Positions 26,591 through 35,832 of a DNA stretch of 64,000 nt are shown here, piece after piece. Made by a program: the position numbers and the translations under genes. Every line of letters starts with the position of its first letter. The stretch's first letter is position 1. The DNA lies in assembly GCA_938002665.1 (NCBI GenBank), contig CALLAE010000009.1:62001-126000 (forward strand), read 5' to 3'. Source of the DNA: an uncultured Saprospiraceae bacterium. GTDB lineage: Bacteria > Bacteroidota > Bacteroidia > Chitinophagales > Saprospiraceae. The notes under the pieces were generated by a model, which saw only the letters and a list, made by a program, of their open reading frames with translations, did not search any database and was not told the DNA's origin.

Positions 26591-29179
26591 TTACTTGGCG
26601 ATGGTTACTTTTTCGGTGATTATTCCATGATCGGTTTTTACTCTAAGGGTATAGAGGCCAGCTGGAATCTGGCTTACATCCATCTCGTAGGTTCCTTTTA
26701 TTACTCCAGTTTCATTCTTCCTTTTTAAGATTTGTCCACTGCTGTTAATTAGTTCAAAGCTGAGGGTTGATGTCGGATGTTGCTGATTTAGATTAATGTA
26801 GAACTTGTCTCTAGTAGGATTTGGATAAATCTCTACACTAAGATCTGTCTCTGCTAGATTTTCTGAGGAGGAAGTAAAGGAACAATAACCGCCATGTAAA
26901 GAATTACTGAAGGACATTTCTACCCAGACGTTATTGTTATTAAAACTGCTGACTAGCGTTACCTGAGATAATTCTGATTCAAAATCTCCACCATTTTGAA
27001 GACCTGAGTAGCAAGTTCCTGCTCTGTATGGCTTTCCTAGTTTATCCATGGCGACATTGTAACCAAAGCGGTCATTAATGCTGCCTGGCGGAGCTGCCCC
27101 AGCAAGCATCTCCAAAAAATATGGCTCGCTGGGATTATAGACAAAAACAAGTGCATATAACTGATCATCAAATAGGGGTAATTGGAATATGTTTTTATCC
27201 TCATCTAATCTGGGCTGGCCAGTAGTAGGATCAGCTATTGCCATCTTTATGGTCATGTCAGTTTTGTCATCAAGTATGAGTAGAAGAGCACTTAAAGGTT
27301 GGCTATTTTCTCTGCTGCCAAAAGTATTTTGACCCATACAACCTATAAGAAGCCTGTCGTCTGGATGAATAGTATACTCCCCAGCTTCTCTATCACTAGC
27401 GAAAGAATTTCCTTCCGTAGGATTCCATAGGTATAAATAGACTCTGACATCACCGCTGTTTGTCACTCTTTCATTTACTCCAAAACGAACACAGTCAAGA
27501 AAATACTTGTCTCCTGCAGGCAGATAGAATGGGTAGGCCACTGCATACGCATAGCTAGATGCCTCCTCTCTATTAAAAGCACCACCAGTAAATATATTTC
27601 GATATCCGCCATACCGTGTATCATCCGTATTGGGTAGGGGCCTGTCTACAGAGACCCAAGGCTCGTTATTGTCTACAATAGTATGTGGAAAGGAAAGCGT
27701 ATCATTTTCAGTCACAGAATCGCCATCGGTCACATTAACATATGTGATACTCTGCTTACCGATAGTCTGAGGAACGTGGGTCTGCGAAAAAGGGAGGAGA
27801 TGATCTTGGTAACAAAGTACAGGTAGGTCAGGATAAGTGGGACCTTCATATGTGGCTTCCAGCACCGCATTGGCATCAAAGGCATGTGCTTCTATTTTTG
27901 TATTACTTGCTAGAATGTTTCCCTTGTTGCTTACATCCACAAGGAGAGGTATTTCTTGTCTTTGGTCGAAAGGAATGCGTCGTGCAGGGGCTTGCGCATA
28001 AATATTTCTTCTTAGCTCAATGTCGAGGTGTCTCTTGTTTATGAGGGTGACATCATCTATAGTTGCATAATAGTATGCGCCTAGGTGTCGGAACTGTAAC
28101 TTAATAGTGGATTGGCCTTGGTAGTTGGGAACAGGAATCTGGAGGTATTCATTGATGCCTTGGTTGGCAGGGGAGCTAGGATCTATACAGTCAGGATTAT
28201 TTCCTACTTCTGGATTAGCTTCACCAGCAGCATCTACGCCTGAACTTATGACTATGGAGTCTGGCCAAGTAAGTCCATCATCATAACTTACAATAAGGGA
28301 GGTAGAACCATTGAGCCAGTAGCGCACATCATGTCGTATGCCTACAAAAAGCCCATCTAGAGTTAGTCCAGCTAAGTCTATGTTAGGGCTGATCAGTGAG
28401 CCTGAGCAGAATTGCGTACCATTGCTGATACAAAGAGGTATTCCATCTCCACCAGCCAGTGTCGCATAATAATCTGAAGGGAAAGACATATAACCATTAC
28501 AAGCTGAGCCACCTGGAGCAGCATCGCCATATTCGCCTGGAATAATGGGTCTATCTGTCCAAGCCCAGGTGGTATCAGAACCTATGTCATTGACCACTGT
28601 CCAGCCATTCAGCCCGCCCTCAAAATCCCCTTGGCCTGGAAGGTCTCCCCATATAACTTCAGAATCATATGCAGCTTGCTCGCATAGGAAATTTAGCTCT
28701 ACTGCTGTTTCATCAGATTCTAGTACTGTTCTAATCTTTTTGCAACTAGTATAAGGCATTAAAAAGGCAGGGATATTGAGGTCAGAAATATTACCCTCCA
28801 GTGCTCCCACATAATGCCCTGCTACATCTTCTTGTTTGTTACAGACTATAATGGCTATAGCACCGGCAGATTGCACATTGAGTGCCTGAGAAAGAAAATT
28901 ACAAGTATCCTTATCCACAAAAGCAATTCTATCTGTGAGGCCCTGAAGGTTAGGGGTGCAGGCAGTAATTTCTCCAGTCGTCTCATCAGCTGCAAAAGTT
29001 GCTGTCCCTGTAACAATTGGAGATGCCACTGATCCTAAGTCAAGCTGGAGGGCAGGATAGTTGCCAGCAATTTCGGGAGGGGTGGCAATATGGAGATTAT
29101 TGATGTACTGGGCTGTGCAGAGGCTGGAACACAGAACTAGCATTGCAAAAATTAAGCACTTTGGAAGTAATAAGTTCAT
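26591..29179 (-). CDS. PA-domain secreted protein with T9SS type A sorting domain (paralog 1)
   Basis: Signal peptide, PA-like segment (DRIAFVDKDTCNFLSQALNVQSAGAIAIIVCN), C-terminal VEIYPNPTRDKFYINL...GLYTLRVKTDHG. Confidence 0.85.
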   Translation of the reverse strand: MNLLLPKCLIFAMLVLCSSLCTAQYINNLHIATPPEIAGNYPALQLDLGSVASPIVTGTATFAADETTGEITACTPNLQGLTDRIAFVDKDTCNFLSQALNVQSAGAIAIIVCNKQEDVAGHYVGALEGNISDLNIPAFLMPYTSCKKIRTVLESDETAVELNFLCEQAAYDSEVIWGDLPGQGDFEGGLNGWTVVNDIGSDTTWAWTDRPIIPGEYGDAAPGGSACNGYMSFPSDYYATLAGGDGIPLCISNGTQFCSGSLISPNIDLAGLTLDGLFVGIRHDVRYWLNGSTSLIVSYDDGLTWPDSIVISSGVDAAGEANPEVGNNPDCIDPSSPANQGINEYLQIPVPNYQGQSTIKLQFRHLGAYYYATIDDVTLINKRHLDIELRRNIYAQAPARRIPFDQRQEIPLLVDVSNKGNILASNTKIEAHAFDANAVLEATYEGPTYPDLPVLCYQDHLLPFSQTHVPQTIGKQSITYVNVTDGDSVTENDTLSFPHTIVDNNEPWVSVDRPLPNTDDTRYGGYRNIFTGGAFNREEASSYAYAVAYPFYLPAGDKYFLDCVRFGVNERVTNSGDVRVYLYLWNPTEGNSFASDREAGEYTIHPDDRLLIGCMGQNTFGSRENSQPLSALLLILDDKTDMTIKMAIADPTTGQPRLDEDKNIFQLPLFDDQLYALVFVYNPSEPYFLEMLAGAAPPGSINDRFGYNVAMDKLGKPYRAGTCYSGLQNGGDFESELSQVTLVSSFNNNNVWVEMSFSNSLHGGYCSFTSSSENLAETDLSVEIYPNPTRDKFYINLNQQHPTSTLSFELINSSGQILKRKNETGVIKGTYEMDVSQIPAGLYTLRVKTDHGIITEKVTIAK

Positions 29180-29271
29180 AATGGTGATTCTGTTTGATTT
29201 ACGTCCATAAATTACTGAAGTTGTTTTTACTGCTCCAAAGGCTCATGTATTGGTCATGACATTAGGACATA

Positions 29272-29311
29272 AAAAAATAGCCTGCCAGACAATCATCCGA
29301 CAGGCTATTTT
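29272..29311 (-). terminator. Intrinsic terminator
   Basis: aaaatagcctg...caggctatttt inverted repeat downstream of paralog 2. Confidence 0.8.
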
Positions 29312-29330
29312 ATTATCTAAAAGAAGTAGC

Positions 29331-31919
29331 TTACTTAGTAAGAATTACTTTCTTAGAAGCAAAACCTTCATCACTTCTTACATTTAGAGTATATGCTCCA
29401 GCAGGAAGTTCGTTCACTGCCATTACATATTGTCCTTTTCTAACATTAGTTTCTTTCATAGACTTCACTAGTTCTCCATTGATATTCATTAGCTCAAAAG
29501 AGACAACAGAAGATACTTGCTTTAAGTCTACATCTATGTTGATCTTGTTAGTAGCTGGATTAGGAAATACATCCACACCAGTAGCAACATTATCTGATAA
29601 GTCTTCAGTGCTTACAATAGAAGAATCAGAGATATCCATTTCTATCCATGCATTATTAGGACCCCAGTATCCTGGGAAAGTTAGAGCAGAAAGTTCGTTA
29701 GTGAAATCTCCACCTGCTGTAAGAGGGGCAATAGATGTACCAGCTCTATATGGCTTTCCTAAGTTATCCATAGCTAAGTTATATCCAGAAAGATCATAGA
29801 CACTTCCATCAGGAGAATCAGCTGCAAGCATTTCCAGTTCATCCTCTTGATTAGGATTCATAACGAAAACTAAAGCATACATCTGATCATCTTGTAATTG
29901 TAGAGGAATAAGTCCTCCGTCGCTATCAAAACGCGGTTGACCTGTACTTGGGTCAGCGACTGCCATTGTTATGGTCATGTCTGCAGGGTCTTGCTGAGCG
30001 ATAAGGAGAGAGTTCATTGGCTGGCTGTTTTCTAGCGTACCAAAAGTATTGGCACCCATACATCCCAATAATCTTCTATCATTAGGTGGTATAGTATATT
30101 GTCCAGCAAATCTATCAGCAGGGAAAGATTCTCCTTCTGTAGGATCCCATAGGTACAAGTATACTTTCACATCACCTGAGTTACCTTGCTTTGCATTAAT
30201 TCCAAAACGAACAGTGTTTAGGTAGAGTCCTTCACCATTTGGTATATAGAAAGTATAAGCAACAGCATATTCATAACCAGGGAAATTTGGATTAGAAGGA
30301 TCATTAGTTGTTAATCCAGTCCATAAGTTGTTGTACTCTCCATCCCATCTTGCATCTCCTGAGCCAGGTGCAGGTCTATCTGCAGAGACCCATGGACTAT
30401 CATTATCTACTATGAGATAAGGGAAAGAAAGTGTATCGTTTTCTGATACAGCATCCCCGTCTGTTACATTAGCGTATCTGATTCTATGACTTCCTATGTC
30501 TGATGGTGTATGTGTATCACCAAATGATAAATTCTCATTTAGGAAACAGTTAGGTGGTTGTACCTGAAAACCATCATTCGTATAAGTTGCTTCTAAAGCA
30601 CCTGCAGGATTAATCGCTTGTGCTTCGATTATAACGTCAGTTGCATTTACATTACCTGTGTTATTGATATCTACGTGTAATGGAATTTCTTGAGCTTGAG
30701 AAAGTGGTATTCTTCTAGCCGGTGCTTGCGCATAGAATGATCTTCCAACAGAGATATCGAAAAATTGTCTATTGATCAATGTAACATCATCTATAGAGGC
30801 CCAGTAATAAGCACCTAAATGTCTGAATTGTAGTTTTATTGATCCCTGGTTGTCATAATTTGGAATTCCAATATTTAGATATCTATTGAATCCTTGGTTT
30901 GCAGGTGAACTTACAACACTACAGTTAGGATCAGTACCTACTTCTGGGTTACCAGCACCAGCAGCAGAAACTCCTGAGCTTATAGTAATAGAATCTGGCC
31001 AAGTAGCACCATCATCATAACTAACGATAAGCTGAGTAGAACCATTTATCCAATATCTTACACCATGGTGTACTCCTACAAAGAGACCATCTACGTCCTG
31101 ATTTGATAGATCTATAGTTGGGCTGAAAATAGAACCAGCGCAGAATGAGCTTGTGGTATTAGGGCATTCGCCACTACCTCCACCCATCTGATCACCAGCA
31201 GTATCGTAAAAATCTGAAGGGAATCCTGCGTAGCCATTACAAGCAGTTCCACCTGGCGCACCTTGACCCCAAGCTCCTGGCATGTTAGCATCTTGCCATT
31301 CCCATCCTTTAGCAGAAGTGGCATCATTTACAACTGTCCAGTCATTCAGTCCTCCGTCAAAATCTCCTTCTCCCGCGACATCTCCCCAGATAACCTCGTC
31401 TCCATAGGTAGGAACGCCACAGTAGTAGTTCATTAATACTTCCGCTTCGCCTCCTTCTAAGACCATTCTTATTCTCTGGCAAGACTCGAATGACACGAAA
31501 AATACAGGAATGGTAACCTGCGCAGCAACGTCACCAGCGGCTCCAATAAATCCTTCCACTCCTGGTTCGTTGTTACAAATTACAATCGCAGAAGCTCCTC
31601 CATTCTGTGCATTGAGTGCTTTGGCACTGAACTGACAAGATCCTCTATCTACAAAAGCCACTTTGTCTGTAACATTTTCAATAGGTGACTGACATGCATC
31701 AGTTTCTGGTGCGACTCCATCCGAAGCAAATGTTCCAGTTCCACTAAAAGTTTGGTTGGCAGGGAATATTTGCCCCCAGTCTGGTTGACCTGCAGGATAA
31801 TTACCCGCTATCTCAGGCGGAGAAGTTATACTGATATTGTTTATCACTTGGCCCGTAACAAGACTAGAAGTGAAGATAAAAGCCATAAAAGCTAATAATC
31901 GTGTAAAATTCAATTTCAT
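29331..31919 (-). CDS. PA-domain secreted protein with T9SS type A sorting domain (paralog 2)
   Basis: Full-length similarity to neighbours; PA segment DKVAFVDRGSCQFSAKALNAQNGGASAIVICN; C-terminal VDVFPNPATNKINIDV. Confidence 0.85.
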   Translation of the reverse strand: MKLNFTRLLAFMAFIFTSSLVTGQVINNISITSPPEIAGNYPAGQPDWGQIFPANQTFSGTGTFASDGVAPETDACQSPIENVTDKVAFVDRGSCQFSAKALNAQNGGASAIVICNNEPGVEGFIGAAGDVAAQVTIPVFFVSFESCQRIRMVLEGGEAEVLMNYYCGVPTYGDEVIWGDVAGEGDFDGGLNDWTVVNDATSAKGWEWQDANMPGAWGQGAPGGTACNGYAGFPSDFYDTAGDQMGGGSGECPNTTSSFCAGSIFSPTIDLSNQDVDGLFVGVHHGVRYWINGSTQLIVSYDDGATWPDSITISSGVSAAGAGNPEVGTDPNCSVVSSPANQGFNRYLNIGIPNYDNQGSIKLQFRHLGAYYWASIDDVTLINRQFFDISVGRSFYAQAPARRIPLSQAQEIPLHVDINNTGNVNATDVIIEAQAINPAGALEATYTNDGFQVQPPNCFLNENLSFGDTHTPSDIGSHRIRYANVTDGDAVSENDTLSFPYLIVDNDSPWVSADRPAPGSGDARWDGEYNNLWTGLTTNDPSNPNFPGYEYAVAYTFYIPNGEGLYLNTVRFGINAKQGNSGDVKVYLYLWDPTEGESFPADRFAGQYTIPPNDRRLLGCMGANTFGTLENSQPMNSLLIAQQDPADMTITMAVADPSTGQPRFDSDGGLIPLQLQDDQMYALVFVMNPNQEDELEMLAADSPDGSVYDLSGYNLAMDNLGKPYRAGTSIAPLTAGGDFTNELSALTFPGYWGPNNAWIEMDISDSSIVSTEDLSDNVATGVDVFPNPATNKINIDVDLKQVSSVVSFELMNINGELVKSMKETNVRKGQYVMAVNELPAGAYTLNVRSDEGFASKKVILTK

Positions 31920-31988
31920 ATCTATGGTTTAGTTTTTTAATCAATGTGGATGTCCACAATGGCAAATAATAGGATTATGAATAAAAAA

Positions 31989-32006
31989 GCTAATTTAATA
32001 AAAGAA
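31989..32006 (-). promoter_or_regulatory. Shared 18-bp upstream element, copy 1
   Basis: gctaatttaataaaagaa, identical to 34783-34800, upstream of paralog 2. Confidence 0.5.
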
Positions 32007-32092
32007 TTTCATGCTGTAATGTCCGCTCAGGCCTTACATTCCTATAAAAATTAGCCTTTTAGCGACTCGAAACGATAAGTGGTCATAAAAAA

Positions 32093-32114
32093 AGCGGCTT
32101 GATGTTTCAAGCCG
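32093..32114 (-). terminator. Intrinsic terminator
   Basis: gcggcttga-tgtt-tcaagccgc with adjacent A tract (U tract on minus transcript) downstream of paralog 3. Confidence 0.8.
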
Positions 32115-32147
32115 CCCCATTATAAATCTTTTATATCGTTTTCGTAT

Positions 32148-34742
32148 TTACTTAGCCAGAATGATTTTTTCAGTCATAAAACCAGCTTGTGTTCTCACAT
32201 TAAGCGTATAGATGCCACTCGGTAAGTCATTGGTATCCATAGCATAGGTACCTATTTTAACGTCAGAATGCTGTACTCTTTTGACAATCTCTCCATTTAC
32301 ATTCATAAGCTCAAAAGAAGCTTTAGGAGAAAAATCTTCCAGACTTATTTTTACATAGATGACGTCTGAAGTAGGATTGGGATAGACATCAAGGCTGGCC
32401 ACTGATGGATCCGCTAAATCTTCAGTGCTTACATCATTTGGAAGAATTTCCATTTCTATCCAAGGCTGGTTAGCATTGAAGTATCCTCCTGTCCAATCTA
32501 GACTGGATAATTCCGTGACATAGTCTCCGCCATTATTAAGACTAGATGTAGATGCCCCATATCTTTGCTTATAGCCTAGAGTATCTAGAGCAAAGTTAGT
32601 TGCTGAAAGATCTGCCGCTTCACCTGCCCCTGATGATCTAGCAAGAAATTCGAGTTTGTTTTCCTGAGAAGGATTCATAACAAAAACAAGTGCATACATC
32701 TGATCATCCTGTAAGATTAATCTTTGAACTTTGCCATCTGCGTCGAGTTTAGGTGTACCTGTCGCGGAATCAGCTATCCCCATTCTTATGGTCATGTCAG
32801 TCTGATCGATGGAAGACTGGAGAAGAGCATTTACTGGCTGAGTATTTACTTTTTCGCCAAAACTATTTTCTGCCATACATCCTAGTAAAATCATATCTGA
32901 ACTTGCAATGACATATTCGCCAGCGTTTCTGTCCGCAGGGAAAGACTCTCCTTCTTCAGGATTCCAGAGGAATAAGTAGGCTTTGATATCTCCAGAGTTT
33001 CCTGGTAAGGCATTTATTCCAAATCGGACTGTATTCAAGAAATTACCATCGCCTTCTGGAAGATAGAAAGTATAGGCCATCGCCCACTTGTAGCCTATGA
33101 AATTAGCATCGTCTGGGTCATTAGCAAGCAAGCCATCATACATTTGGTTATATAGACCCTCATCATCTATCAACGGTCTTCTCACTGGTGCCCAGATGTT
33201 TTCTGTCAGTTCCCAAGAAAATGAAAGTGTATCATTTCTTTCCGAGTTATCATCAGGAGTAAGATTAGTATATCTAGCGCGATAACCGCCTTCGTTTTCA
33301 GGTAAGAATACATCCTGAAAAGAGTTGTTTTCATTAAGGAAGCAGAATGGTGGCTGATCTCTGTAGGTATCATTTGTAGTTTCCCACACTAAGTCACCAC
33401 CTGGTCCGAAAACCTCAGCTTTTATTGCTACATCTGTAGCAGTTGTATTTCCAGTGTTGTATACATCTACGTGGAAAGGAATATTATTTGCTTGGCTTGC
33501 TGGAATTCTGCCTGCTGGCGCTCTTCCTACAAAGCTTCTCTCCACACTGACATCTACTGTCTTACCACTGATGAGGACGACATCATCTATTGTAGCGTGA
33601 TAGTAGCCTCCATAATGTCTGAATTGTAACTGTACTGAAGATGCACCATCATAATTCAATAGTGGGATGGTATAGGTGCCTTCGCCTCTTTCATTTACAG
33701 AAGCAGTTGCCACCTGACATTCTCCATCTATAGTTACTTCTGGATTAAGTCCTGCAGCGAGCTCTCCTAGCGTAATATATGTAGAATCAGGCCAAGTAAC
33801 GCCACCATCATAACTTGCTATAAGTGTAGTAGATCCTCCATAGTAGTAACCCCAATCATGGTAAAACCTGCAGAATAAGCCTTCTACATCTTGCCCTGTG
33901 AGGTCTATGACTGGACTATATAAGGAACCGACACAGAAAGATCCAGTATTACCACTATTGCTACAAAGACCAGCGCCAAATATTGGTTGGCCAGTAGCAT
34001 CTGTCATGTTGTTGTTATCGTAATAATCAGAAGGGAAAAGCATATAGCCGTTGCAAGCTGTACCTTCTACGATATATCTGTTCATCGAGTAAGCACCTTG
34101 TATAACTCGGTCTGCTGTCCACTGCCATGTTGTATCTGAGCCATCATCCTTAATCACATACCAGTCTCCCAGACCATTAGAAAAATCTCCCTGTCCGGGT
34201 TCATTACCCCATAATACCTCAGGGTCTGGTGTCGCCTCGCAATAGTAGCCTAGGCTTGCCTCTATCTCCCCACCTTCAGCATGCACTCTGATTGCCTGAC
34301 AGTCATAGAATGACATAGCAAAAACAGGAATGGTCACTTGGTCAGTGATCGTAGCATCTTCTTGATGCATGTTTTGGATTCCTAAGGCAGGTCTGTCATT
34401 ACAGATTATAGCAAGCGCAGCACCAGATTGTTGTGCATTTAAGGCTTGTTCAGCCATGTCACAACTAGATCTGTCCATAAAAGCAATTTTGCCTTGAACG
34501 TTCTCTATTGGAATACTACATCCGTCAGCTGGAGCACCTTCTCCATCTATAACAAAGGTTGCTGCTGTAGCCGGGTAATCTTCTACTTCCATGCCCCAGA
34601 TAGGTGTGGATTGGTATGCACTGTAGACACCTGCTATATCAGCTGGAGCATCTATAAACAGGGCATTTGCTTGCTGTCCTGAAAGATTAAAACCGCAAAA
34701 GAGAATTGCAATAATTCCCCATAGTGTAAAGTTTCGATTCAT
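32148..34742 (-). CDS. PA-domain secreted protein with T9SS type A sorting domain (paralog 3)
   Basis: Full-length similarity; PA segment GKIAFMDRSSCDMAEQALNAQQSGAALAIICN; C-terminal LDVYPNPTSDVIYVKI; start placed at MNRNFTLWGIIAILFCG. Confidence 0.85.
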   Translation of the reverse strand: MNRNFTLWGIIAILFCGFNLSGQQANALFIDAPADIAGVYSAYQSTPIWGMEVEDYPATAATFVIDGEGAPADGCSIPIENVQGKIAFMDRSSCDMAEQALNAQQSGAALAIICNDRPALGIQNMHQEDATITDQVTIPVFAMSFYDCQAIRVHAEGGEIEASLGYYCEATPDPEVLWGNEPGQGDFSNGLGDWYVIKDDGSDTTWQWTADRVIQGAYSMNRYIVEGTACNGYMLFPSDYYDNNNMTDATGQPIFGAGLCSNSGNTGSFCVGSLYSPVIDLTGQDVEGLFCRFYHDWGYYYGGSTTLIASYDGGVTWPDSTYITLGELAAGLNPEVTIDGECQVATASVNERGEGTYTIPLLNYDGASSVQLQFRHYGGYYHATIDDVVLISGKTVDVSVERSFVGRAPAGRIPASQANNIPFHVDVYNTGNTTATDVAIKAEVFGPGGDLVWETTNDTYRDQPPFCFLNENNSFQDVFLPENEGGYRARYTNLTPDDNSERNDTLSFSWELTENIWAPVRRPLIDDEGLYNQMYDGLLANDPDDANFIGYKWAMAYTFYLPEGDGNFLNTVRFGINALPGNSGDIKAYLFLWNPEEGESFPADRNAGEYVIASSDMILLGCMAENSFGEKVNTQPVNALLQSSIDQTDMTIRMGIADSATGTPKLDADGKVQRLILQDDQMYALVFVMNPSQENKLEFLARSSGAGEAADLSATNFALDTLGYKQRYGASTSSLNNGGDYVTELSSLDWTGGYFNANQPWIEMEILPNDVSTEDLADPSVASLDVYPNPTSDVIYVKISLEDFSPKASFELMNVNGEIVKRVQHSDVKIGTYAMDTNDLPSGIYTLNVRTQAGFMTEKIILAK

Positions 34743-34782
34743 AATTTTAATTTTTGATTGATACAATCTGAAATGATACTAG

Positions 34783-34800
34783 GCTAATTTAATAAAAGAA
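34783..34800 (-). promoter_or_regulatory. Shared 18-bp upstream element, copy 2
   Basis: gctaatttaataaaagaa, identical to 31989-32006, upstream of paralog 3. Confidence 0.5.
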
Positions 34801-34861
34801 ATCCAGCAATTATGCCCATTGTGGACGCCTTCAAGCCTTTAGCTAGTCAAATTTTAGTGAT

Positions 34862-35755
34862 TTAGAGCTCAAGATCAGTAAGTGTTATTCTACTTACCCC
34901 TTTTTTTGAGCAAACACTTGCGCCAGCCTTATTAGCCATCTCAGCCATTTGTATTGCATTGGTACTCAGAAGGTAAGCATATACTAAAGCAGAAAGTACT
35001 GTATCCCCGGCACCAGAAACATCAGCTTCAGATACCGATAAGCCTGGAATGTGACCATTCACCTCGTTAACTGCATCCTTGTAATAGATGCCTTTATCTC
35101 CTAGGGTAACAAAAAGCAGTTTTTTGAACGCTGAATAAGAGTTAAGGACTTCATCAAGCTTCGTCTCGTCTAAATTTTGGATGCCCTTGTTGATTAGTAA
35201 TTCTTTTAGATTTGGTTTGAACACTGTTGCTTTAGTTAATAATTCAAAGTTCTTGTGTTTTGGATCAGCGAACGAAGGGATGTTGTTGGTATTACAAAAA
35301 TCTAGGGTTGCGCTGATTATGGATGCAGTCATGAGACCCTTATTATAATCTTGTAATACTACTGCCTCTATGTTTCTATTAAGCTGCTGCATTAGCACAG
35401 AATGGACTCGGTCTTCTATAGCCTCTTGCAGATACTCAGTTGTCTCATAATCTACCCTTAGATATTGCTTATAAGCCACATCTACTATTCTTTGTTTTAG
35501 TGTTGTAGGTCTATCAGGCAGCTGGATGAACTCATGCGAAATCTGATTTTCTGTACATAATCGGATAAGGTTTTTCCCGGCTTCATCATCTCCTACTATA
35601 GAAACTAAAATGGGTTCCATTCCAAGACTTTTTAGATTGAGCGCCACATTAGCTGCACCTCCTAGCCTCTGCTCTTTGTAGGAATAGTTGATAATGGGCA
35701 CCTCTGCCTCTGGAGAGTTTCTGATATAATCACCTATCAGATATTCATCGAGCAT
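34862..35755 (-). CDS. PfkB-family heptose-7-phosphate kinase (RfaE1/HldE N-domain type); homologous frame extends to about 35797
   Basis: GGAANVALNLKSLG, DYNKGLMT, PNLKELL, SGAGDTVLSALVYAY; upstream in-frame KKILVLGDV completes the first strand. Confidence 0.85.
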   Translation of the reverse strand: MLDEYLIGDYIRNSPEAEVPIINYSYKEQRLGGAANVALNLKSLGMEPILVSIVGDDEAGKNLIRLCTENQISHEFIQLPDRPTTLKQRIVDVAYKQYLRVDYETTEYLQEAIEDRVHSVLMQQLNRNIEAVVLQDYNKGLMTASIISATLDFCNTNNIPSFADPKHKNFELLTKATVFKPNLKELLINKGIQNLDETKLDEVLNSYSAFKKLLFVTLGDKGIYYKDAVNEVNGHIPGLSVSEADVSGAGDTVLSALVYAYLLSTNAIQMAEMANKAGASVCSKKGVSRITLTDLEL

Positions 35756-35832
35756 GACATCTCCTAGAACTAATATTTTTTTTGCTGAGTCTGAGATAGG
35801 GTACCTTTTTCGTCAGGCGAAGGTACTTATTT

